From assembly GCA_946481225.1 (NCBI GenBank), contig CAMLNJ010000023.1, positions 1-13,595 of the forward strand: a stretch of 13,595 nt of DNA. The letters run 5' to 3'. The notes under the pieces are model-generated. The model saw only the letters and a list, made by a program, of their open reading frames with translations. It was not told the DNA's origin and searched no databases. This document shows, in pieces, positions 1-5,868 of this stretch. This DNA comes from an uncultured Verrucomicrobiota bacterium. GTDB taxonomy: Bacteria > Verrucomicrobiota > Verrucomicrobiae > Opitutales > Opitutaceae. Each line of letters opens with the position of its first letter. Position 1 is the first letter of the stretch. A program made the translations under genes and the position numbers.

Positions 1-2808
1 ACCGCCGCCGTCTCCGTCGGCAACGGCGGCGCGGCCAGCTCCGTCACCGTCACCGGCTCAGGCTCCAACTGGACCGGCACCGGCCAGACCGACATCGGCA
101 CCCGCGCCCAAGGCACGCTCAACATCCTCGCCGGCGCCACCGTCAACGGCACCACCAGCACGCTCGGCAACAACACCAATGGCCAGGGTTTCGCCAACGT
201 CAGCGGTGCCGGCAGCCAGTGGATCAACACCGGCAACCTCACCGTCGGCAACTTCGGCCGCGGCACTCTCTCGATCGACTCCGGCGGCGTCGTCCGCAGC
301 GCCGCCGGCACCATCGGCGCCTCCTTGAACGCGAGCGGCGGCAGCTTCGCCACCGTCAGCGGCACCGGCAGCCAGTGGATCATGAGCAGCACCTTCAACG
401 TCGCCTCCTCCGGCAACGGCAGCCTGACCGTCAACAACGGCGGCAGCGTCAGCAGCACCGGCGGCGCCACCATCGGCGCCAGCACCACCCACACCACCGC
501 CTCCGTCACCGTCAGCGGCACCGGCAGCACTTGGAGCACCGGCGCCGGCCTCGTCGTCGGCGGCATCGGCATCGGCAACCTCGCCGTCGACTCCGGCGGC
601 GTCGTCTCCGCCGCCACCACCGCGGTCATCGGCAACAACTCCAACGGCAACGGCGCCGTCACCATCACCGGCGCCGGCAGCACCGTGACCGGCACCCGCG
701 CATTCATCATCGGCAACAACGGCCAGGGCGTCGTCACCCTCGCCGACGGCGGCGTCGCCAAATCCGGCGCCACCGGCTCGGGCACCCTCTCGATCGCCAA
801 CGGCGCGAGCAGCGTCGGCACGCTCAACATCGGCGCGGCCGCCGGCAGCCCCGCCGCCGCGGGCGGCATCGTCTTCGCCGGCACGATCACCAAGGGCGCC
901 GGCACCGGCACCCTCCAGCTCAACACCACCGGCACCGGCGCCTCGCCGTATTACCTTTCCAAGGACGGCACCTCCACAGGCGGCAACGTCAGCGTCACCG
1001 GCGCCCTGACGGTCACCAACACCGCCGGCTACAACGTCCTCACCGGCACCACCAGCTACACCGGCACGACGACCATTAACAGCGGCAGCACCCTCCAGTT
1101 CGGCAACGGCGCCTCCGGCTCCGGCGGCTCGGGAGGCAACATCGTCAACAACGGCGCGCTCGTCTTCAACCCCGGCGCCTCCCCGGTCAACGGCACCGGC
1201 GTCATCTCCGGGACCGGCGGCCTCACCAAGAACGGCACCGGCACGATAAACCTGACCGGCACCAACACCTACACCGGCGTCACCACCATCAACGACGGTG
1301 TGCTCGGGGCCGCCGTCCTCGGCGACGGCGGCACGGCCAGCAGCATCGGCCAGACGTCCAGCGCCGCGAGCAACCTGATCCTCAACGGCGGCATCCTCCG
1401 CTACACCGGCACCGGCGGCAGCACCGACCGCCAGGTCACCGTGACCACCGCCGGCGGCGGGCTCGAGGCTTCGGGCAGCGGCGCCTTCACCTACACCGGC
1501 GCCCTCACCTTTGCCGGCACCGACACCGCCCGCACCTTCAGCGTCGGCGGCACCGGCACGGGCACGCTCACCGCCACCCTCGCCAACAACGGCTCAGGCG
1601 TCACCAGCCTCACCAAAACCGGCAGCGGCAGCTTCACCCTCGACGCCGCCAACACCTACACCGGCACCACCACGATCAGCGCGGGCAACCTGGTCATTTC
1701 CGCCGACAACAACCTCGGCCCCGCCCCCGCCTCCCCGACCGCGGGCCACCTCTCCCTCGGCGGCGGCCGGCTCCTCGCCAGCACCTCGCTCACGCTCTCG
1801 TCCAACCGCGGCATCACGCTCACCGGCGGCACCAGCGGCCTCTCCGCCGCCGCCGGCGCCACGCTCACCTACGGAGGCGCCATCGCCGGCGCGGGCAACC
1901 TCGCCTACGGCTCCGCCGGCACCGGCACGGTGCTCCTGCTCGGCACCGACACCCACACCGGCACCACCCAGGTCAGCGGCGGCGGCACCCTCCGCACCGG
2001 CGCCGTCAACGCGCTCTCCGCCTCCTCCGCCCTCACCCTGGCCAACACCGCCGGCACCCTCCTCGACCTCGACGGTCGCGACCAGACCGTCGCCTCCCTC
2101 GCCGGCGGCGGCGCCTCGGGCGGCAACATCGCGCTCGGCTCCGCCACGCTCACCACCGGCGCCAACAACACCAGCACCAGCTACGCCGGCATCCTCTCCG
2201 GCACCGGCGGCCTGACCAAGACGGGCACCGGCGTCTTCACCCTCACCGGCGCCAACACCTACGACGGCGCGACGACCATCGGCGCCGGAACCCTCCGCGT
2301 GAACGGCAGCCTCGGCAACACCGCCGTCGACATCGCGGCCGGCGCCACGCTCGACGGCACGGGCACCATCGGCGGGGCCACCAGCGTCGCGGGCCTGCTC
2401 AACCCCGGCGTGACGATCGGCACGATCACCTTCGGCTCCGACCTCGCGCTCCTTGGCACCAGCACCACCACGTTCGCCGTCAACAGCACCTCCAGCTTCG
2501 ACCGCGTGGTCGTCGGCGGCGAATGGACTGCGGGCGGCACCCTCTCCCTCGCCTTCGGCGGCGCCTTCGATCCCGTCCTCGGCGATAGTTTCGACCTCTT
2601 CGACTTCTCGACCGCGGGCGCCGGCTCCTTCGCGAGCCTCGAGCTTCCGACGCTCGCGGACGGGTTGGTCTGGAACACCGGCGCCCTATACACGACGGGC
2701 ACCCTGAGCGTCGCCTCGGCCATTCCCGAACCCGCGAGCGCCGCCAGCCTCCTCGGCCTCGCCGCCCTCGCCCTCGGCGCCGGTCGCCGTCGCCGCAGAA
2801 CCGAATAG
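1..2808 (+). CDS. Beta-strand-repeat surface protein with PEP-CTERM tail (5' end outside window)
   Basis: The frame is open from base 1, so the start lies upstream; 935 residues are visible. The first ~240 residues hold five repeats of about 52 residues with the core VSGxGSxW; the Trp codons are at 70, 220, 376 and 532, and the fifth copy has Val at 685. I associate this repeat with the T5SS/PEP-CTERM-associated family. From about base 1033 to 2310 follow autotransporter-associated beta-strand repeats (GGLTKxGTGxxxLTGxNTYxGxTTI). The C-terminus has the usual LYTTGTLSV lead-in, then IPEP (PEP at 2725-2733), a hydrophobic stretch and an Arg cluster, which is the PEP-CTERM sorting signal handled by exosortase. 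There is no autotransporter beta-barrel, so export is probably Sec plus exosortase sorting to the envelope or extracellular matrix. The fibrous beta-helix fold is inferred. Ligand and function are unknown. Stop TAG at 2806-2808. Confidence 0.9.
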   Translation, partial: TAAVSVGNGGAASSVTVTGSGSNWTGTGQTDIGTRAQGTLNILAGATVNGTTSTLGNNTNGQGFANVSGAGSQWINTGNLTVGNFGRGTLSIDSGGVVRSAAGTIGASLNASGGSFATVSGTGSQWIMSSTFNVASSGNGSLTVNNGGSVSSTGGATIGASTTHTTASVTVSGTGSTWSTGAGLVVGGIGIGNLAVDSGGVVSAATTAVIGNNSNGNGAVTITGAGSTVTGTRAFIIGNNGQGVVTLADGGVAKSGATGSGTLSIANGASSVGTLNIGAAAGSPAAAGGIVFAGTITKGAGTGTLQLNTTGTGASPYYLSKDGTSTGGNVSVTGALTVTNTAGYNVLTGTTSYTGTTTINSGSTLQFGNGASGSGGSGGNIVNNGALVFNPGASPVNGTGVISGTGGLTKNGTGTINLTGTNTYTGVTTINDGVLGAAVLGDGGTASSIGQTSSAASNLILNGGILRYTGTGGSTDRQVTVTTAGGGLEASGSGAFTYTGALTFAGTDTARTFSVGGTGTGTLTATLANNGSGVTSLTKTGSGSFTLDAANTYTGTTTISAGNLVISADNNLGPAPASPTAGHLSLGGGRLLASTSLTLSSNRGITLTGGTSGLSAAAGATLTYGGAIAGAGNLAYGSAGTGTVLLLGTDTHTGTTQVSGGGTLRTGAVNALSASSALTLANTAGTLLDLDGRDQTVASLAGGGASGGNIALGSATLTTGANNTSTSYAGILSGTGGLTKTGTGVFTLTGANTYDGATTIGAGTLRVNGSLGNTAVDIAAGATLDGTGTIGGATSVAGLLNPGVTIGTITFGSDLALLGTSTTTFAVNSTSSFDRVVVGGEWTAGGTLSLAFGGAFDPVLGDSFDLFDFSTAGAGSFASLELPTLADGLVWNTGALYTTGTLSVASAIPEPASAASLLGLAALALGAGRRRRRTE
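46..840 (+). repeat. Five ~156-bp tandem repeats (T5SS/PEP-CTERM-associated type)
   Basis: The repeats are in-frame inside the surface-protein gene. Spacing between the conserved positions is 50, 52, 52 and 51 codons. Each unit reads roughly VSGxGSxW, then a strand with xxVG, then GxLxIxxGGxV, then ATIGxxxx. The units differ in sequence, so they are old rather than recently amplified. The last unit has lost the Trp and grades into Gly/Ala-rich sequence. Confidence 0.75.
1033..2310 (+). repeat. Autotransporter-associated beta-strand repeats
   Basis: At least five copies of the SGTGGLTKTGTGxxTLTGANTYxGxTTIxxGTL pattern are recognisable, near 1033-1110, 1192-1305, 1576-1701, 1879-2010 and 2191-2310. 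Spacing is irregular, with 100-250 bases of divergent strand-rich sequence between copies. The pattern corresponds to the passenger-associated repeat family (TIGR02601/PF12951 as I recall it) and predicts a long beta-helix. Confidence 0.8.
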
Positions 2809-2817
2809 GCGCGAAGC

Positions 2818-2845
2818 GTGGCACAGGCATTCCTGCCTATGTCAC
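2818..2845. repeat. REP-like hairpin downstream of the PEP-CTERM gene
   Basis: A 12-base arm, GTGGCACAGGCA (2818-2829), faces TGCCTATGTCAC (2834-2845) across a TTCC loop. Eleven of twelve positions pair, one of them G-U. No T-run follows on either strand, so it is not a classical intrinsic terminator. It could still stabilise the 3' end of the upstream mRNA. I recall similar ACAGGCA-TTCC-TGCCTGT palindromes dispersed in Verrucomicrobia genomes; this is memory, not a search. Confidence 0.6.
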
Positions 2846-2859
2846 CCCCAGGGCCCGCC

Positions 2860-3153
2860 GCCACGGCTTGCGTCGGCACATCCCCATGGAGGAGCTTTCC
2901 GCCCTCCATGGGTTCCCCTCGTCGTCTTGGGTTCGCGCTCATTCTCGCCTCCACCGCATTCTCGTTCGCGTCCGCCGCGGATAAAGAGCTCCCGCCCCCG
3001 GAAGCCACGGAGCAGTGGTCGCCCGAACCGCCGATAGTAAAAGCGCCTGCCGACGGCGTGCCCTCGGACCCTGTCGTGTTGTTCGACGGAAAGAATCTCG
3101 ACGCTTGGGAGTCGACCAAGACCGCCGGCGCGCCCGCGCCGTGGAAGGTCGAG
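2860..3153 (+). repeat. Direct repeat copy A (5' part of DUF1080 gene)
   Basis: This segment matches 4997-5289 with one small indel in the leader. Within the coding part (2908-3153 against 5044-5289) 240 of 246 bases agree by my count. Of the six differences, three are silent and three change a residue (A/T, K/R, P/A). Similarity stops abruptly after GTCGAG, at the first base of the palindrome at 3154. Confidence 0.9.
2883..2912 (+). promoter_or_regulatory. Start-codon hairpin of the truncated DUF1080 copy
   Basis: CCCATGGAGG (2883-2892) and CCTCCATGGG (2903-2912) form a perfect 10-bp stem around a 10-base loop. The 3' arm includes the ATG at 2908, and the GGAGG in the 5' arm is the only Shine-Dalgarno-like sequence for it, so the stem would hide both. 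In the intact copy only a GGAGG/CCTCC 5-bp stem (5025-5029 with 5039-5043) remains. Confidence 0.45.
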
Positions 3154-3267
3154 AGCGGAACGGCAGCGCCGTTTCGCCGCCGACTCGACGAAAGCGCTCC
3201 GCGCTTCCGCTACGTGAGAGAAAGACACACGGACAACCGGGCACCGATTCAATCACCCACCGGGTAA
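2908..3267 (+). pseudogene. Truncated secreted DUF1080 protein (partial duplicate)
   Basis: The first 82 codons are a near-copy of the intact gene at 5044-5817. They include the signal peptide (MGSPRRLGFALILASTAFSF) and the opening motif LFDGKNLDAWE of the 3-keto-disaccharide hydrolase domain. After 3153 the frame runs for 37 unrelated codons through a palindrome to TAA at 3265-3267, giving a 119-residue product without most of the fold. The frame can be extended upstream to GTG at 2818, but that would add a non-signal leader running through two hairpins, so ATG 2908 is preferred by comparison with the intact copy. It is most likely a non-functional remnant, although the exported N-terminus could still be made. 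Confidence 0.8.
3154..3211. repeat. 58-bp imperfect palindrome at the duplication breakpoint
   Basis: The ends AGCGGAA (3154-3160) and TTCCGCT (3205-3211) pair, followed inwards by AGCGC with GCGCT and TTTCG with CGAAA, separated by small bulges. This gives about 17 paired positions in a long bulged hairpin. It begins on the base where the DUF1080 copy stops. It resembles a REP/MITE-like intergenic element; the family is unproven. From 3212 to 3332 I see no gene and no clear signal apart from one arm of a short inverted repeat (3262-3272). Confidence 0.6.
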
Positions 3268-3332
3268 GCGTGGCCCAACTGCCGTTTCCCGGATAAGACC
3301 AAACCCGGAGTCATCCCCTCGGCTCGACCCGG

Positions 3333-3860
3333 TCAAAACGGCCGCGCGGGCAGTTGGGGATTGAGCACCTTGCGGGCGCTTTCGCCACCGCACACAGGCA
3401 GGCCGGTCGGATCCAACAAGCCGGCCTGAACCAGAACCCCGGCTTGGTCCCAATAGATGTGCTCGTGAGAAATCTTCCCTTCTTTAAACCCAACGATGAC
3501 GGCCACCGCCATTTCGATTCTTCTGCCGGTCGGCTGAACCCCTGGTAATAGCCAGTCGATCGGCGTGGTATGGGTAAAACTGATCACCAGTTCTTCCACC
3601 ACTTGATCGAGACCGACGGTGCGGGAGATGGTGATGATATTAACGTCGGGCGGGAAAAATTTTCCCACCAGATGGTCACGATAGAACTGACGCACGCCCT
3701 CGCGTCCCACTCCGCCCGTCATCACCGGCACATGGTTGAGGTGAGGGCAATCCGTCATAGTGGCCATCGTGGTGTCGAGGTCGCCGCGCAGCTCAGCATC
3801 AACGTGTTGCTGGAACAACTCGACCATCGCCTGTTGGGCTACCGATAATATTTGTGCCAT
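3333..3860 (-). CDS. SnoaL/NTF2-like protein, cytoplasmic
   Basis: A 175-residue protein of the SnoaL-like ester-cyclase branch of the NTF2 superfamily. It shows the opening helix with the conserved acidic stretch (LFQQHVDAELRGDLDTTMATM, about residues 15-35), the EGVRQFYRDHL block (54-64), strands carrying VEELVISFTHT (88-98), and the late FKEGKISHEHIYWDQAGVL block (125-143). No signal peptide is present, so it should be cytosolic. The family forms cone-shaped alpha+beta barrels with a pocket for small organic substrates; the reaction here cannot be told. ATG at 3858-3860; no convincing Shine-Dalgarno. It lies 58 bases downstream of the other SnoaL-like gene on the same strand, so the two probably form an operon. 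The block looks lower in GC than its surroundings (31 of 60 in 3601-3660). Confidence 0.85.
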   Translation of the reverse strand: MAQILSVAQQAMVELFQQHVDAELRGDLDTTMATMTDCPHLNHVPVMTGGVGREGVRQFYRDHLVGKFFPPDVNIITISRTVGLDQVVEELVISFTHTTPIDWLLPGVQPTGRRIEMAVAVIVGFKEGKISHEHIYWDQAGVLVQAGLLDPTGLPVCGGESARKVLNPQLPARPF

Positions 3861-3918
3861 AAGAGAAGTCCAAAATCTCCGGCCATTGAAGACAGCGCCT
3901 AAGGGGCGATAAGTGATA

Positions 3919-4458
3919 TTATTTCGCCATCCGGATGGCGGCTTCGAGTTGCGGTGAAAGGTCCGTATGATGGTGGACCATTTTCCATTGGCCGTTTATC
4001 AACCGAAAGATGTTCGTCGCCCGATGACTGACCCGCACCGGCTTGCCGTCCGTGCTCATGTTTTCGCCCTCCTCGACGCAGACCGTATAGCCCATGTCGC
4101 CGGCAACTTGGACAATCAGATCTTTGTAGCCGACGCGCCCGCCGATCTTCATCGCGGCCTCTTTCTTAAACTCTTCGCCCACCTCTTTCCAGCCCGTCAA
4201 CCGACCGCCGAAGGGTCCCATGTCCGTAACCTCGTCTTGATGCGCCCAAATCGCGTTCATGGGGGCGAGATCACCGGTGAACATGGCGTTGAGCGCGGCG
4301 TAGAATTGATCGTTGGCCGCACGAAGTCCTTTTTCCGCTTCCGTAGTTTGTTCACCCGCGCTCCGGGTGGACGATTTTTCTTGTTGGGCGAAACTTGAAT
4401 TGACCGCCAGAAGGGCCGCAAAAATCAGCAGCCAGCGAATGAAGACATTGCTTTTCAT
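3919..4458 (-). CDS. Secreted SnoaL-like (NTF2-fold) protein
   Basis: A 179-residue protein with a clear signal peptide (residues 1-24, ending SSFA before QQ), so the mature protein should be periplasmic. The mature part is a SnoaL_3-type domain: the helix AEKGLRAANDQFYAALNAMF (41-60), the DEVTDMGPFGGRLTGWKEV segment (75-93), and the terminal strands FRLINGQWKMVHHHTDLSP (151-169), whose GxWKxVHxHxS-like pattern is diagnostic. The substrate is unknown; proteins of this type are often annotated only as ketosteroid-isomerase homologues. Start ATG at 4456-4458 with AAGGGA (complement of 4469-4474) 10 bases upstream. It is the first gene of the probable two-gene operon with 3333-3860. Stop TAA at 3919-3921. 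Confidence 0.85.
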   Translation of the reverse strand: MKSNVFIRWLLIFAALLAVNSSFAQQEKSSTRSAGEQTTEAEKGLRAANDQFYAALNAMFTGDLAPMNAIWAHQDEVTDMGPFGGRLTGWKEVGEEFKKEAAMKIGGRVGYKDLIVQVAGDMGYTVCVEEGENMSTDGKPVRVSHRATNIFRLINGQWKMVHHHTDLSPQLEAAIRMAK

Positions 4459-4689
4459 AAATCAAAAGTCCCTTTGGACATTGGGGTTACTGTTGCCGCT
4501 ACACTTGGAAAAAGACGTGTGCTCGATAAGCAGGCAACCCCTTATTTGAAAACCATGCTCCTCCTCGCGGGTGCACCGGCGGCCCACGAAGAAGAGGCCG
4601 GAAGCAGGGCGGGGCGGAATGGCACCAAATAAAAAAGGGGGCCGGCAAATGACGATCAACTCGTGCCTCTTATAAACACGCTTACCCAA
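4459..4689. other. Low-GC intergenic region upstream of the SnoaL pair
   Basis: This stretch of 231 bases has no gene I can support; the block 4441-4500 is only about 42% GC. It should hold the promoter of the minus-strand SnoaL operon, but I find no convincing -35/-10 pair. CACGCTTACCC at 4677-4687 is the exact reverse complement of 3262-3272, so an 11-bp inverted repeat brackets the SnoaL pair. Confidence 0.4.
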
Positions 4690-4971
4690 TCACTTGCCCG
4701 CCCGGCCAATCGTTTCAACTGCGGTGTATAGGGTTAGATTGATCGTGGTCGTGCCGGTGGCGAGGCTGGCACCGGAAATTTTCTGGGTGCCCGTGCCGGT
4801 CTTGGTGATGTCGAAGCGGCTGTTTTCGTTGTTCGCTCCGGTGGTGAAGGCGTTGCCGCCGAGGGTGCCGGTGAAGTTATAGGTGTCGGCAATGGTGCCG
4901 CCGGTCCAGTTTGCAGTATTGGACCAATTAAATGCGCCACCGACAAAGCTGCTGATGGCGCTGCCCCACGC
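4690..4971 (-). pseudogene. Fragment of a beta-strand-repeat surface protein
   Basis: Read on the minus strand, this encodes SSFVGGAFNWSNTANWTGG, then DITKTGTGTQKISGASLATG and TTTIN, then an unrelated tail to TGA at 4690-4692. The NWSNTANWTGG and ITKTGTGTxxxSGA patterns are typical of the start of autotransporter-associated beta-strand-repeat proteins. There is no start codon or signal peptide at the 5' side: the frame runs into antisense of the DUF1080 copy. After TTTIN (bases 4738-4740) the repeat pattern is lost. It is therefore a remnant cut on both sides. It is related in type to the gene at 1-2808 but in opposite orientation. Confidence 0.65.
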
Positions 4972-4996
4972 GCGAGGGCCGGTGGCTCTCCCGCGC

Positions 4997-5289
4997 GCCA
5001 CGGCTTGCGTCGGCGCATGATATCGGAGGATTTTCCGCCCTCCATGGGTTCCCCTCGTCGTCTTGGGTTCGCGCTCATTCTCGCCTCCACCGCATTCTCG
5101 TTCGCGTCCACCGCGGATAAAGAGCTCCCGCCTCCGGAAGCCACGGAGCAGTGGTCGCCCGAGCCGCCGATAGTAAGAGCGCCTGCCGACGGCGTGCCCT
5201 CGGACGCTGTCGTGTTGTTCGACGGAAAGAATCTCGACGCGTGGGAGTCGACCAAGACCGCCGGCGCGCCCGCGCCGTGGAAGGTCGAG
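4997..5289 (+). repeat. Direct repeat copy B (leader and 5' part of intact DUF1080 gene)
   Basis: Partner of 2860-3153. The leaders agree in GCCACGGCTTGCGTCGGC and again in TTTCCGCCCTCC before the ATG, but differ between them. The start codons of the two copies are 2136 bases apart. Homologous recombination between the copies would delete the SnoaL pair and the surface-protein fragment and leave one intact DUF1080 gene. Confidence 0.9.
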
Positions 5290-5817
5290 GACGGCGCCAT
5301 GACCATCATGCCGAGAAGCGGCGGCATTCGCACGAAGCGGAGTTTTGGCGACCTGCAATTGCATGTGGAGTTTCGCACGCCGGCGGAGATCAAAGGGAGC
5401 GGTCAGGACCGAGGAAACAGCGGCGTTTTTCTGATGGGGCGTTACGAGGTGCAGGTGCTCGATTCCCATGACAACAAGACCTACGCCAACGGCCAGGCCG
5501 CGGCGGTTTACAAGCAGCGCCCGCCGCTCGTGAACGCGTCGAGCCCGCCCGGCGAGTGGCAGACCTACGACATCGTTTGGATCGCGCCGCGCTTCGGCTC
5601 CGCCGGCGAGCTGCTGGCGCCCGCCCGCGTCACCGTTTTTCACAACGGCGTGCTCGTGCAGCACGACGTCGAGCTCAAAGGCCCGACCACCTATCGCGGC
5701 ATCCCCGCTTACAAGCCCCACGCCGACAAGCTGCCGATCGAATTGCAGGACCACAACGAGCCTGTCTCGTATCGCAACCTCTGGGTCCGCGAGCTGGCGT
5801 TTCCAAGTCCGCGCTAG
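5044..5817 (+). CDS. Secreted 3-keto-disaccharide hydrolase (DUF1080) protein
   Basis: A 257-residue protein. Residues 1-22 form a signal peptide. Residues about 56-250 are a DUF1080 (3-keto-disaccharide hydrolase, PF06439) domain with a concanavalin/LamG-like beta-sandwich. Hallmarks are LFDGKNLDAWE (58-68), LHVEFRTP (106-113), RGNSGVFLMGRYEVQVLDS (123-141) and LQDHNEPVSYRNLWVREL (234-251). Members act outside the cytoplasm on oxidised disaccharides or other glycans; the substrate here is unknown. The frame could begin at TTG 5005 or ATG 5017, but ATG 5044 puts the signal peptide at the N-terminus and lies 13 bases after GGAGGA (5025-5030). It is the intact member of the duplicated pair and converges on the minus-strand operon, with 51 bases between stop codons. 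Confidence 0.9.
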   Translation: MGSPRRLGFALILASTAFSFASTADKELPPPEATEQWSPEPPIVRAPADGVPSDAVVLFDGKNLDAWESTKTAGAPAPWKVEDGAMTIMPRSGGIRTKRSFGDLQLHVEFRTPAEIKGSGQDRGNSGVFLMGRYEVQVLDSHDNKTYANGQAAAVYKQRPPLVNASSPPGEWQTYDIVWIAPRFGSAGELLAPARVTVFHNGVLVQHDVELKGPTTYRGIPAYKPHADKLPIELQDHNEPVSYRNLWVRELAFPSPR

Positions 5818-5868
5818 CCGCCTCGAGCCCGGAGATTCCGACGCGACGACGGGGCCGGCTCCTTCAAT

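Noticed and set aside
219..1079. 286-codon plus-strand frame of His/Arg/Gln
   Set aside because: It is an out-of-frame reading of the Gly/Thr/Ser repeat gene; the composition is an artefact of the GGC/ACC codon run.
2259..3119. 286-codon minus-strand frame crossing the end of the PEP-CTERM gene and DUF1080 copy A
   Set aside because: It runs antisense through two genes supported by domain motifs, and the same antisense peptide recurs behind copy B only because the DNA is duplicated.
4462..4689. 75-codon minus-strand frame upstream of the SnoaL pair
   Set aside because: No signal peptide, domain or Shine-Dalgarno, and no family resemblance; more likely leader DNA of the SnoaL operon.
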